Source: Ephemerocybe angulata
Taxonomy: Eukaryota > Basidiomycota > Agaricomycetes > Agaricales > Psathyrellaceae
Assembly (NCBI GenBank): GCA_013368325.1
Contig: JAACJK010000114.1
Location: forward strand, 620,001 to 684,000
Direction: 5' to 3'
DNA length: 64,000 bases
In this document: one piece after another, positions 20,880 to 32,600 of the stretch
How positions within the stretch are numbered: the stretch's first letter is position 1
How the letters are laid out: every line of letters starts with the position of its first letter
Notes under the pieces: generated by a model
The model's database searches: none
What the model was told of the DNA's origin: nothing
The model's input: only the letters and a program-made list of their open reading frames with translations
Program-made: the position numbers and the translations under genes

Positions 20880-22885
20880 ATGCAATCTGAACCTCAAGGA
20901 GGTGCTGCAAGTTCCCAAGAAATAGGGCGGAACTCTCATTGTGGAAGACTGGAGAAGGGCCGCGGTTTTCTTTGCAATAACCTTCTGTTGCTCCCCCAAG
21001 AAATCCTGGAACTCGTCGCAGGGAATCTGCCATGTTCGGATATCTTGAAGCTGAGAGAGGTTCGGTATATCTATTACCACTCCGTACTCATACTAAGTTG
21101 ACGAAAAACTGCTATTGTTCACTAGTGTTGTCACGCCTTGAAAGAGATATCGTACAGCCGTCCTGTATGGCATCGTGTATTTTTGGCGTGCATTGGAAGC
21201 ACCATCCCTCAGCCGTTCTTTCTGCCTCACCCTTTAGATAGATGCACATCCGCCGAGCTCGAAGCGACCGTCCGGATGTGGGAGTGCCCCCGAGAACCCA
21301 CTGCTGCATCTTGGGAGTTCAAAGCCGGCCTCAGATCTGAGCCAAAAGGCGAAACCCGCGCTTGGCACAGGCTGTATCCCGTCCCCGGCGGTCGGTACAT
21401 CATCGTGGTGGACAACGACGCCACGCTCTCTTATATTGATTTGCAAAGCAAAGCCAACCCCGTGCTAGCCATCCGACCCTTTGTCCCTCCCCCTTATGCC
21501 CCAACGGACCCAAGATCAACCTCCCTTCGCTGCTGGGTAACCTTTGACTTCGCTTCCACACCACTACGGCGACCGGGTGTTTATCACCTCTCTGAGTTTA
21601 CGGTAGCTATTGCTACTATCTCATTGAATGGCCACGCACAAGTCGACATATGGGAAGTCAAGACGGATGAGGGACGTGACGACGATGTAGAGTCAGCACA
21701 TGCACCCGACTGGTCAGCCAGACGAGTATCATCGTTCAAGGAACGGTACTTCGGGTCCCAAAGCCTCGAGGGCTTCAGCCTTCTCGGAAGGCATGTGGCA
21801 TACACCTTCGAAACCAGTTACTTTCACTCCATCATAATCGTGGACTGGGAAGAGGCCGACGGGGTGCTTGATATCGACAATCTGCCTCGACACTACCTAA
21901 TGCAGCCGCGAACCTTGGTACGTCCATAAGCCTACCTTGTTGGCGCAGTCTCTCCAAGCTCATATCTCTTGTCTCGGGGGATGTTAGGATATCTCTCTTC
22001 TCCCTGACTGCCGTTTGCTGGCACTCCACAAGTCTTACCTCGGGGACAGTTTAAGGCTGCACCACTGGCAGCGCGACGGTCTCATATCAGCCTTGTCGCC
22101 TTCAAAGCAGCGGTTGGAATACTTCGATCGCTACATCGCCCTCGGTCCGTTGGGCGCTGTGGACTACGGTAGTCGCATATCGCCCCCATTTATCACATCA
22201 GACGAAGTTCGAATTGTCATTCCGTCCGAGGAGGGCGTGCACGGAGTGGGGATTCCCAGGATGAGATACGCTCCGGCCTCTGGAGCGTCGTGAGGAGGGA
22301 AAGACAAGGAAATCAAGCACTTGCTTGATCCGATTTCCTTGGGTTTGCTTGGGCCAGCTTTGCTGGCCGGAACACCCGGCAGAGTCACCAGCCCCCACAA
22401 AAAATCGGTGATGAGGGCTGGAATGAACGAAACGATGCCCTCTCAGGAAGATGAGGAGATGAAGGAGGGGATCCCTTCGTCGACGACAGCGAAAGGTCGG
22501 GCTGTTTGGTCGAGGTGCCCTCGACCAAACAGCGGCATGTGCCGATGCCTAGGCCTGCCGCTCTCCCATCCTCGGATGTTGGCCACAGCCCGACATCCAC
22601 GCAGAATCAAGCCAATGCGGCCCCCGCGAGCTCGGGCAGTGCACTACCACGAGGCTCGTAGACGGGGGGAGACCAGACGTCTTCTATGCGACCAACTGGG
22701 TTTACGGCCACGAAGCCGCATTCTGCTTCCTCGCCGTTCCAGATTCAGAATCCATCCTGGTGATGCGCTATAAGTGGGGCAGGACGGCACAGATGACCAC
22801 TATAGAGTCGAGCCTTCCTCTCAAAGTAGTACGGAAGAACAAAGCACCGTGCGTGCAAATTGTTGGCTGGAGCCTGATTCTATGA
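20880..22885 (+). pseudogene. F-box protein, family copy 2 (disrupted)
   Basis: It aligns with the intact-looking copy at 26163 through exon 1 (20880-21059: LLLLPQEILELV, the F-box), exon 2 (about 21126 or 21135 to 21917) and exon 3 (from 21988). Three defects are visible. First, where copy 3 has the acceptor GTTGTCAG, this copy has GTTGTCAC, so the normal 3' splice site is lost; a CTAG nine bases upstream could serve and adds three codons. Second, after the shared DEVRIVIPS..GVHG block the sequence is interrupted by about 340 extra bp full of hairpins and the frame stops at 22293. Third, the tail resumes only after the insertion (from ~22637, encoding DVFYATNWVYGHEAAFCF) and runs to the TGA at 22885 in another frame. 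A shortened F-box protein ending at 22293 could still be made. Confidence 0.7.
22261..22637 (+). repeat. Hairpin-rich insertion in F-box copy 2
   Basis: Relative to copy 3, this is a net gain of about 340 bp. It contains at least four hairpins: CGCTCC/GGAGCG around 22269-22288; CAAGGAAATC (22305-22314) with GATTTCCTTG (22332-22341), nesting an inner inverted repeat; GGCCAGC/GCTGGCC (22352-22368, loop TTT); and a perfect 15-bp stem with 3-base loop at 22501-22533 (GCTGTTTGGTCGAGG and its complement). No flanking target duplication was found. Confidence 0.6.
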
Positions 22886-23653
22886 TACTTATAGTAGGGA
22901 TAGGGATAGCAGGGATCACCGACTGCCGAATCAAGCTTGAATCAAGCCGAAGAGGAACTTCCGATAAGCGCTAAGCGCCCGTCAATTTTCTGGAAATTTC
23001 TTTGGCGAGCAAGATATGCTTCAGTACGTTCAACCAAAAGCTTTCATATATATGACTCCAGGGACCTAGAGTTCCTCAAATATTCTAATCGTACATCTTC
23101 ACATATAGTGGACGGGTATACGCAGCCCTTGAAGTAATCAATCCCCCGTAGGCACTAAGAATGACTGTGCAAGAAGTACAGTATTCTTACGAGGTAGGCA
23201 TTGGGTCAACCATCTGTCCTAGAGCTTTCACCCTTAAGAGTATGCCTGCCGGCCCTGGTGGGATTGGAACGCTTGGACATTGCATCAAAGAGTTTCATAG
23301 GGTCCTTGCTAGCCTGCAGGGAATGTCAGTTGCTGCCCCATCTATACATCCGGATGGCTTCAAGAAGATATACTGCTCACCCAAAGAAGTAGCATTTGGG
23401 TAGCATCCCTCAAGCGTCCCTCATCCGGCGAGCGCTTAAACAGTTTGGGAATCTCGATTTTTCCGTCTATGAGCGGATTGATGTGAATGTACTGGCATAC
23501 CCCCCCACTCCTACCCACGACCTTGGTCTTCTCATGTCTGTTCATCTTCAATACTCCAAAGGTCTATCTAATCGAATCTGTTAGGCACCATGGTATAGCT
23601 TCTCGTCTAGACAAATATTAGTCGAGAGTGTTTCAATGGAATTTTTCTTTTTT
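22886..23653. other. Intergenic region after F-box copy 2
   Basis: No complete gene. Some stretches around 23380-23560 look like decayed coding sequence on either strand but have no start, splice or family support. Confidence 0.4.
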
Positions 23654-24988
23654 TTACTGACTGGAGCTTAAGAGAGCTGAAATCCAAGGAATGTGAGACC
23701 CCGTTCCAGACATAATTTGAACTAAAAATGGTGGTACGCACACAGTAGCCGCCTCTAAGATAGCCTGTGGAATGTGTTTATCGAGAGCATCATGACTCTC
23801 TGTGATCCTCTTGGCCTCAATAAGAAGCACGAATTCAATGCTGTTCCTCCCCTCTGGTAAAGCTTGGATAAACTCTGTCAGATTAGACTTTCCGAGGGCA
23901 TCTGTGTGAAGTATGAAGAATCAATATACATAAAAACCGCGAGGAGGAAGAATTGACGCACTCCCAGCATCTTCCGTCCCACAGCTTGGGTCAAGAGTGA
24001 TGATGGTGAAGTCGACAGAGCCTGTCACAACATAGAAAACGTCCGACTCGAACCTCAGAATTGACGGGTTTCCCAAGGTCTCTCTCTCGTTTAGAGGAAT
24101 TCTTGTTTCGCTTTCGCCTTTTCCGGAGCTTGAAATCGTCATCTCTGGAGTGACAACAGTGGTACCTTCTGGAGTAACAACAGTGGTACCTTCAGATCCA
24201 GATTTCAGCAAGTGTATAACCGATTTTGTAATCGAGTTTAAGGCCTGGCTAGGCCATGATTCCAGCTATAAAAATTATCCCATTAAATTTCGAGGCATCC
24301 GCTAAGTTAGAAAATGGCTACTCACATTCGGTGAAAACGATTCATAATGTGTTATTATGCCCTTACACAGCCAGGCCTTCTCTTTATCCCACAGGCCATT
24401 GAGAGCGGCCTGTGTTTCGCCAATGGCTAATAGAAGCTGCTTAATCCCAACGAACTCCCGCTTAGAATGGACTATCCCAAGATTTGTAACATGTTCAGCT
24501 TTAGCACGGGAGAATGAGAACGCCTATAGTTCAAACCCTTGTAAGATAACACTCTCGGCTCTGCTTGTTAGGAGTTGTGGATATGCATTACCTGAATATG
24601 CTTGGCATTTCGGAACTGCTTCCTCAACTCTTCAACTATGTTTGCAGCTAATAAGCCCTGATTAATTCTCGCTTGCACCAGATCCCAGCCTGGAGTAGCC
24701 ATCTGCGCCGTATCAGCATAGGCCTTAGCCTCTTCGTCATAACCGTCTTCAAGTTTATTGATGTTCGCGGGGATATTGGCGTTTAAGTTAGCACTGGCAG
24801 TGTCAACTTGATTGGGTACAACTCGACAGCCAAGCAGATAGGTTCCTTCGAGCTGCGCCTTACTACGGCTTCGGGTCATCATGCCGGTATATTCAGTGGT
24901 AGATTCAGCCCTGGCACAGAACATCAGTCACCAAAAAGTCATCTTAGGTAAAAGACCTGCGAGATCCTATAGAAGCTTTGACCCACAT
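23654..24988 (-). CDS. Hypothetical protein, possible PD-(D/E)XK nuclease-like fold
   Basis: Five exons can be joined in frame on the minus strand (24988-24957, 24910-24592, 24523-24326, 24265-23962, 23901-23654) to give about 366 residues. Four introns have GT-AG borders and phases 2, 0, 0 and 1. The middle and end read FYVVTGSVDFTII...NSIEFVLLIEAKR...ALDKHIPQAILEA. The order hydrophobic strand - Asp - spacer - (I)EAK resembles the core of PD-(D/E)XK folds found in many uncharacterised fungal proteins (inference from pattern only). The usual segment after PQA.LEA, where such proteins continue, is replaced by a short ending, so the 3' end may be truncated. An internal 24-bp duplication repeats EGTTVVTP. 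Exon 1 (10 residues) is weak. No signal peptide or membrane span. I do not recognise a closer family. Confidence 0.5.
24144..24191 (-). repeat. 24-bp tandem duplication inside the hypothetical gene
   Basis: Two adjacent 24-bp units (24144-24167 and 24168-24191) differ by one base. They encode a repeated GTTVVTPE octapeptide and keep the frame. Confidence 0.8.
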
Positions 24989-26162
24989 TGAGAGAAGAAG
25001 TTAAGTTGAAGAGCTATTTGCTGAGTAGTGTCGTCTTGTTCTCTGTGTAGAAGCAGATAGATGCATTTTTGAGGCTCAAAACACTGAAGGTTTTAAGTAT
25101 TTCAGGGTGCTTGTGTACTGTGGCTATCTTACGCCACACCAAGCCAGGTTGATACACAGCTGCATCCAGGTGGCGTTGCGGCGGGAGGTCATCCTTGATT
25201 TACATAATTCGAAACAAGTCAAGTGCAGACCGTCTTGAATACAGTCGTAGGTATCTGCTTGTAGACTACTATCTATGCGGCGCAGTTTGACTCGACAGTA
25301 AGTACGTAGAAACTGAGATAGAGCTCGAGTATGATGTGCAAAGTATGAATATTCAGAAAAGGGCATTAATTAGAATCCCTGTAACGCACGGTATCTGGGA
25401 TTAGATGAAAAAGAATCATATGGTACTTCCGCCGGATTAATGGCTAAGCTCAGTAGCTATAGCCCGCAGTACTCGAGTCAGAGGCAAACTCGCCCCTCCC
25501 ACATGTTTGAACCCATGGTCCATATTTCTCCATTATTGTTTGTGCGCATTTATTGTAACCCCCAGTTTTCGAATTCTGGCCCACTGCCCGTGGCTTTACA
25601 TCCACTGCAAATCCCATGCTTTGTTTCATTTAACAAGTACCGTCCGGTCTGGCCCATGACACCTTGACACAGGCTACTACTAGTACTTACAAGCATATTA
25701 AAGCCGAAGCCCCCGCCTCAAGCTTCAAGACCTTAGTTTCTAATTATTCATGTATTCCTGCTGTCGGTTAGTATTGACATCGAAGGAGTGGTTATTGTAC
25801 CATACATGAGGGCGCCTCAATTCTTAAGGCCATCAGATCTGAGCGCCTCCCCAACAGTTTTGGGCCAGGAGGACTTTCGAACACGAAACGAACACGAAAC
25901 GAACTTAAGAATTGAGCAGCCCTATACCCATGCATTGTTATTGCTTGCCGTTTCAAAACCCTACACCTTCCGACATTGTGGCGGTAGTACACAGGTAATA
26001 ATACGCTCACAATGGCCAGTGCGCCAACCGGATCCCGTGGGATTTTGGGCCGACAGGTGCAAACACTATCCTATAAAGGTACGAGCGTCAAACGTGTCAT
26101 TGGTAGAACACTCTCCTTGCGGAACCATTCTGCCCACCCTCGTTATACATAGCTTGCAAAGA
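24989..26162. other. Intergenic region of 1.2 kb before F-box copy 3
   Basis: No supportable gene. A short tandem GAACACGAAAC motif lies near 25880-25910. Confidence 0.45.
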
Positions 26163-27758
26163 ATGACGGCTAAATCTCAAGGAGGTGTTACGAACTCGCT
26201 GAACCCAGTCGGACGAACCCGGCAGGGCGCTCGCCATGGAAGACTCGGGGGCGACATCGGCATTCTCTGCAATAACCTTCTGTTACTCCCCCAAGAGCTC
26301 CTCGAACTTGTGACGGGGTTGCTTCAATGCTCGGATATCTTGACTTTGAGAAAGGTACAGTAAAATCATTTGCTCTCTAGTCATATAATGCTAAAGAAAT
26401 CTGTTCATTAGTGTTGTCAGGCCCTCAAAAGGATCTCGTACAGCCGTCCAGTCTGGCATCGTGTATTCTTGGCGTGCATTGGAAGGACTATTCCTCGCCC
26501 CTTCTTCCTGCCTCATCCTTTGCATATATGCACATCCGCCGAGCTCGAAGCGAGTGTGCGGATGCAGGAGTGCCCCAGAAAAGCCACTCTTGCATCTTGC
26601 GAGTTCAGACGCGGCTTCAGGACTGAGCCAAAAGGTCCTCGAGTCCGGGCTCGCGCTCTCTTATATCCTGTCCCCGGTGGCCGTTACATCATCGTGGCAG
26701 ATAGCGACGCTACCCTCTCTTACATTGATTTGCACGGCAAGGCGGACCCGGCGTTGGTCATCCGACCCTTCGTTCCTCCCCCTTTTGCCCCAACGGACCC
26801 GAGGTCAACCTCCCTTCGCCGATGGGTAACCTTCGACTTTGCTTCCACACAGCTACGGCAACCGGGCATCCACCACCTCTCCGGGTTTACGCTAGCTATT
26901 GCGATTTCCTCACTGAATGGCCACTCACAAGTCGATATCTGGAAGGTCGACACAAATGAAGGACGCGACGACGATGCAGAGTCTGCACATACGCCCTACT
27001 GGTCAGCCAGGCGAGTATCCTCCTTCAAGGAAGCTTTCTTCGGGACCCAAAGCTTGAAAGGCTTCAGTCTCTTCGGAAAGCATGTGGCCTATACCTTCGA
27101 AACCAGCTACTTTCACGGCATCATAATCGTGGACTGGGAAGAAGCCGATGGGGTGCTAGATATCGATAATTTGCAGCGGCACTACCTGATGCAGCCGCCA
27201 GCCTTGGTATGTTCAAAGCCCGTTATCTCAACGTAGTTCTCCAAGCTAATCGACCTTTTTCACGGGGAATACCAGGACATCTCTCTCCTTCCTGACTGCC
27301 GTATACTGGCGCTCCACGAATGCGGTTACAGGGACATTGCAAGACTGCACTACTGGCACCGTGACGGTGTCATGTCAAGGGCCTCGCCTTCAAAGCAGCG
27401 TCTGGAATATATAGATCGCTATGTTGCCCTCGGCCCCATGAGTGCTGTTGGCTACAGTCATCGCATTTCATCTCCATTTTTCACTTCAGATGAGGTGCGA
27501 ATTATTATACCATCCAAGGAGGGGGTGCACGGACTGCGGATCCCCAGGGAATCGAAACGGAGCGAACCCTGCAAACACGGGGAGTACATGATGACGACGC
27601 TCGTAGCGGGAAATCCAGACGTCTCCTTTGCCACGAAGTGGGTTTACGGCCACGAAACCGCATTCTCCTTCCTCGATGTCGAAGATTCAAAGTCTATCCT
27701 GGTGATGCGCTACAAGTGGGCATCAGTAATACAACAGATCACTTTTTGTCACTTTTAA
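26163..27758 (+). CDS. F-box protein, family copy 3 (C-terminus replaced)
   Basis: Three exons (26163-26354, 26421-27206, 27276-27758), both introns phase 0, give 486 residues. The F-box region reads NNLLLLPQELLELVTGLLQCSDILTLRK, followed by ISYSRPVWHRVFLACIG and RPFFLPHPL. Later blocks (GGRYIIV, FDFASTQLRQPGI, FSLFGKHVAYTFET, IIIVDWEEADGVLDIDN) are nearly identical to copy 2 and more distant from copy 1. The final shared block is SILVMRYKW; after it this copy ends in 11 unrelated residues because an inverted-repeat element begins at about 27738 and supplies the TAA. The C-terminal ~35 residues present in copy 2 (containing APCVQIVGWSL) are therefore missing here. Whether the shortened protein works is unknown. 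It would act as an SCF substrate adaptor if functional. Confidence 0.7.
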
Positions 27759-28004
27759 AAGCTAAAAAAGGGCGAAAAAGCGAGAAAAAGTGGCCGAAAG
27801 CTCGAAAGTGGAGAACCTGGGAAAGCCAGGGTCTGTTTCGGGAAAAGCGAACCACATCAGTCAGGGACATTCTGATTGAGTACGAAAAGACTAGCCATAC
27901 CTAGTTATTTCAGGGGCAATAATGACTGAAATTCACACAGATAGTCCACTTTTTCGCTTTTCAGCTTTCCGCAAGTGGAAAGGGCGGAAAAGCGCGAAAG
28001 TGAT
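27738..28004 (+). mobile_element. Small inverted-repeat element (MITE-like) truncating F-box copy 3
   Basis: The ends are inverted: ATCACTTT at 27738 and AAAGTGAT ending at 28004, with a second inverted pair inside (GCGAAAAAGCGAGAAAAAGTGG on the left and the complement of GAAAAGCGAAAAAGTGG on the right). The sequence is rich in AAAAGYG and CGAAAG motifs and about 267 bp long. It carries no ORF. No clear target-site duplication is visible, so the boundaries are approximate. Confidence 0.5.
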
Positions 28005-28317
28005 TGGTGGTTTTGCTGATGGGGGAGAACAACACCCATGACGCCCACTATAGACTATACTATACAGTCGGTACAGCTTGAAGGGGAACTTGGGAAAGCT
28101 GTTAGGGATGACCAGCCTTACGCCGATTGCCCTCCCGTGTTCGAACCTTCCTCTCATTTAGTACTCTTTCGAAGTGGAGATTTATCTCACCTGCTTATTG
28201 GTCGTATTCTCAGTCGATAGCTATCATCGAAGTCATGTCCTGTCCATCGCAGGTGTATTCTTGGTGTGGTATGAGTAACTTCGAATCAAAACTAAGCAAC
28301 AATGGATTTCCACGTCT

Positions 28318-29090
28318 TTAGAACGCTGACTGGCACTGAATCAAATAGGGGATCGTAATAAGTGCCCATTGTCCACAGGGCAGGCTCAAAGTGAAGGATC
28401 CTTGGCCGCATGAGCTCAAGTGAAGTCCGCCGCACAGACGCCACTGCAATATTATTATAGTGTGCTCTCGTGGATCCTGAGTAGAGCCAACCAATCCTGT
28501 GGCCAACAAGGGATGCGTTGTGGCTCGTAAATGTGCGCCTTCCATTGCTTGTATATCATCGACGGTACTACCCTCGAGTCCCAGTCCCAACGTTTTCTCG
28601 CATTTCACGAGCCCACAGAAATACACAGGGGAGAGCACTCACAGCGCTTCATTTGTGTGTAAGCTGGACAACGCCTTGTCCTTCATCTCCTACGGCAGTA
28701 GGTGCCGGTAGGCTCATACTACTTGTACGCAACCTCTCCACCCAGTAAGCAGAAGAAGGATAGCGAAGGAGGACACGGGGACTTGTCGATGTAGCGAGAC
28801 AGATATCGAGAGACACGAAGTCCAACCGCTTTGGTTGCGACCGCAGAGCCATCTCCGACGTCAGACTCGAATAGAACTTCGATGCTGCAGACAGTTAATC
28901 TTTGGTTATTCTCGTGTGCCACTATGACCGTCTCCACGGTGTTTTCTTATCTTACGCCCTGCGGTGCTGCGGCGACGTTGAACCCCGTGAGGTGATGAGT
29001 CCCGGGAGAGGAAAGCTGGGCAGAGATAAGGTCGACCGCCATATAACCCATGGTCACTAAATTCCCTGGGATTGACATCTCCGCACTTAA
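28318..29090 (-). pseudogene. F-box family relic, middle part on the minus strand
   Basis: Read on the minus strand, 29080 to 28719 gives fragments similar to the middle of F-box copy 1: HHLTGFNVA (copy 1: YHLSAFNLA), then ATKAVGLRVSRYLS (copy 1: IGKAVGLRAVKRLS) and LLGGEVAYK (copy 1: LLGNHVAYT). Further down, about 28400-28318, SLPCGQWALIT resembles LLGGRWALIR, which should come earlier in the gene. The order is therefore scrambled and the frame is broken between pieces. Confidence 0.5.
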
Positions 29091-29118
29091 CAGCCTATGA
29101 GCGGGTATACATTTCGGA

Positions 29119-29631
29119 ATGCGAGCCTGTGGTAAGTACTTCAGCTCTATAACTGGGGCCGTGATGGGTATCGTTCTACGAACCCCTTCATACAGAGTAT
29201 TCCTGCTCGGGTCGACAGCTCTTGGCAGTTCCGATCCGAAGGACTTCTGGGAGCCTGAAACCCTGGCGGTGTCCTTTGGAGGATTGGCCGAAGAACGACT
29301 CGTTCTACAACCCAAGCTTTTCACATTGGAGGGGTTTCGCATCCCTCAAGCGCCATCCTCATTCCCAACGTCATCGGAGGCGCCGCGGGGCGACGCAGTA
29401 ATCAGGGAGACTCTAGCTCCGGAAGGCTTTCCAGGGTCGCAGGCGTGGGAGCTGTGCGGGTACCACAGGTCCATCTGGCGGGACAAGAGTGACCCCACTG
29501 ACGTTCAGGCTAGACAGTACTCATGGTCAAATGAGGGGGCTCCGAATCGCCCTTTGAAGTTCAGCAGAGTTCAGTTGGATTTCACCGAGGAGCTGCACAA
29601 TGATTTATGGGGCCAACATATCCTCTGCTAG
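29119..29631 (+). pseudogene. F-box family relic, C-terminal part on the plus strand
   Basis: The plus-strand frame ending at 29631 contains CGYHRSIWRDKSD...YSWSNEGAPNRPLKF, matching the AGYHRSLFFNAKD...HSWLDEHNTRPLRF region of copy 1 near its C-terminus. It starts where the oppositely oriented middle part ends, so the two halves of a former gene now point away from each other, consistent with an inversion. No F-box is present. Confidence 0.55.
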
Positions 29632-29691
29632 CTTACAACTTGAAGACGGGATATCCACTGACTATCCATTTTCGCATTCAATACGAAGCCA

Positions 29692-32600
29692 CTACTTCAT
29701 AGCACCCAGACCCAACTTTGAGTGCTTGATGATAGCCTCAATCGGCGCTTCCAACCCATCGTCTCCAATCCTCTGACCCTCGCTCCATCCCATCATCGCC
29801 AACATCTTGAACCCAATATTCGACGCCGCAATCTTCGGCGCCGCCTTGCCCACCACCTCTCCCTCCTTATGCTTCGGCGGGAACACACCCTTCCCACCAC
29901 CTCCTCTCCCTCCAGCCGACCCAGACGTAAAGTCATTCCCTCTCGCCCCAGGGCCACCCGACCTCCTCACAATCCTCGCGACCTTCCTATCATCCACGCG
30001 GCCAGGCGCCGTCCTCGTCGTCTTCACAACCGTCACATACCGCGAATCACCTTTCCCCTTACTCACGCTCTTCAAATTAAACGCAATGGCAAGCTCATGC
30101 ACGTTCTTCCGCGTCTCCTTGTCCGTCGGCGGCAGGCTGAGGCTACTCTTACCCCCCAGGTCGTTCACGAACTTGTGCAGCATCTGCACGAGCGTGCTGA
30201 GGTCCATGATCCTGTTCGGGAGCACGGTGATTGTAGGGTCAAGGCGCGCGGCGGCGAGCATGGCCTTGCGGCCCTTCTTCCCGCCTTTCTTGGAGGCGAA
30301 CGGGTCTCCGGCGCGCAGGAGCTTCTCGAGCTCGCGCTGTTGTTTGCGTACGGCCTTGGCTTCGCGGTCCTTGTCCCATTGCGCTTGGAGCTCGCGCGGG
30401 ATGGCATCTCGTTTGGCCTTCTTTCCGCGTTCTAGATATGGGATCAGATTTGGATTCGAAAGGAAGAGATAGGTAGAGTGATACGCACTGGCTGGGGAGA
30501 AGCTGAAATCTTCGTCCATATAGTCAAACTCTCCGTTCGAAATCGCTTTGAAGAGCTTGTTCCTCTTCTTCCGATCGCCGTGGCTTGAAAGAATGTCCTG
30601 GTTTTCATCAAGGAGGCCTTGCACGAGCTCGATCAGCTCATCCTCATCCTTCTCCTCCACCCACTTCATGTTTTTCTTGAAATATGGATCATCATCATCG
30701 TCGTCGTCGAACTCATCATCGTCATCCTCCTCCTCCATTTTCGCCTTCCCTTTGCCTTTACCCTTCTGCGCAGACTTCAGCGACTGCTGCCTCAACCTCT
30801 CCAGCCTCGCCGTAAAGTTACTCCTCGGCGTCTTCTCCTCCTCGTACTCTTCGTCGTCGTCGTCGTCATCGTCATCGTCGCTCTCGACGGACATGGCAGC
30901 CATCAAGTCCTCCGCCATCATCAACTCTTCCTCCATATCCACAACCTTCGACTCCTCCTCCACCTCCTCCTCCTCTTCACTCTCACTGTCACTCTCACTA
31001 TCGTCGCCACTATCCTCACCGCTCCCTTTAACCCTCTCCCCATCTTCCTCTCTAATCCTATTCTCATCCTCAATATCTCCCATAGTCCTAAAGACACCGG
31101 CGTCCCTCCCCAACATCCCACTTGCAAATGCCCTCATCGCCTCCGCATCCATATCCTCCAACTCCGAGTCCACGTCCATATCCATCGCCGCCAGAACCTG
31201 CTCCGCTTGCTGAGTCGCCCGACGAGCACGGCGGCGGCTGCGCGCCGTATCCGGTCCAGGTGTGCCAATCGCGGCGGCACTGTCGAGGAAGGACGCCGCG
31301 GCAGCCGCAGTCGCTCTCTTCCTGCGATCGCGCCGTTTGGACGCGGTCGAAGCTTTATGCGGAGTGAACTCTCCCTCCCCATGCTCATCATCTTCCACAC
31401 TATCCTCCTCTGCTTCCGCATCCGGCTTCTCCTCTTGCACTCCCTGGCCACCAGTCGCACTCTCCATCAAAACCCTCTGCAATTCCTGGAACGTCATATA
31501 CTCCTCCCCCTTCACATCCAACCCAACACCCTGCTCCTCCTCATCCTCATCGCCCCACTCCAAATCACTATCCCCTCTCCGCCTCTCACCCCTCCTCCCA
31601 TCAATACTCTCAAACCCAAACTCATCCCTCAACTCCCTCTCCTGCATCGCCGCCCCATACCCTCCAAACCCGCCTCCAAAGAGCGACCTCCCACCCAAAC
31701 TGCGCTGGCCGCCCTGCCGCTTACGTTGGCGCCCAGCGAGCTTCCGCTGCTTCGCCATCGCGGACTTGGCCATGCGCGGGGTAGACAGGGGCGGCTCTGC
31801 GAGGCGCCTCGTCTTGTTCACGGGCGTCCCGCTGGGTTTGGAGCCGGATGCCAGGCGTGCAGCGGGCGTGGGCGGCGCGATGCCGCTGATAGCTGCATAC
31901 GGGGTGAAGGCACCATCCTTTGGCTTCGGCGCACTCGTGCTCTCCTCGAGCTCCGACTTGCGTGGGTGCGGTGCGACGTAGACGATAACCTCGTCGTCAT
32001 CGTCGCTCAGGTGGATCGGCGGGGGCGTGGCGATACGCGGTTTCGCGATGGTGGACTCGGAGTAGTCCTGTTCCTGGATGGGCGCCGGCTCGGTGTCGAT
32101 GACAAAGTCCAAGGTATCTGAGGCCTCATGAGCGTTCTCCTGGATCGGGGCAGGTTCTGTGTCGATGACGAAGCTGAGCGATACCTCCGGGGCCACCGGT
32201 TCCTCCACAGCTTCTTCAGCTGCAGTCGGACGGGGTACGGGGTCTGGACTAGTCTGGCTGATAGTGGTGATGGCCGTCGTCTTCGTCTCCTCGAGTTCCA
32301 CACCCTCATTGCTCTTCGCACTATCTTCAACGTGCATCCGCTCCACAGCGACAACGATATCCGCGTCGTCTGCCTCCAATTTGCCTTCCTCTTCACCACC
32401 CTCAGCCTTCTGGCTCGCAGCGCCAGATACGAACACCCCCGTAAACTTCTCCTCCGGACCCAACCCTCCAGCAAGGAACGCCGTATCCAAAGTGGCCTTA
32501 TTCTGTGCCTTCTTACTCTTCTTCCCGAGCGCCGCAGTGCCTGTGTCCACCTCCATAAGCTTGGACATGTCGTTGAAATCGATCTCCTCCAGCTCGCCGA

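Noticed and set aside
22321..22773. A 150-codon ORF as an independent gene
   Set aside because: It spans the hairpin insertion and reads the F-box tail in the wrong frame.
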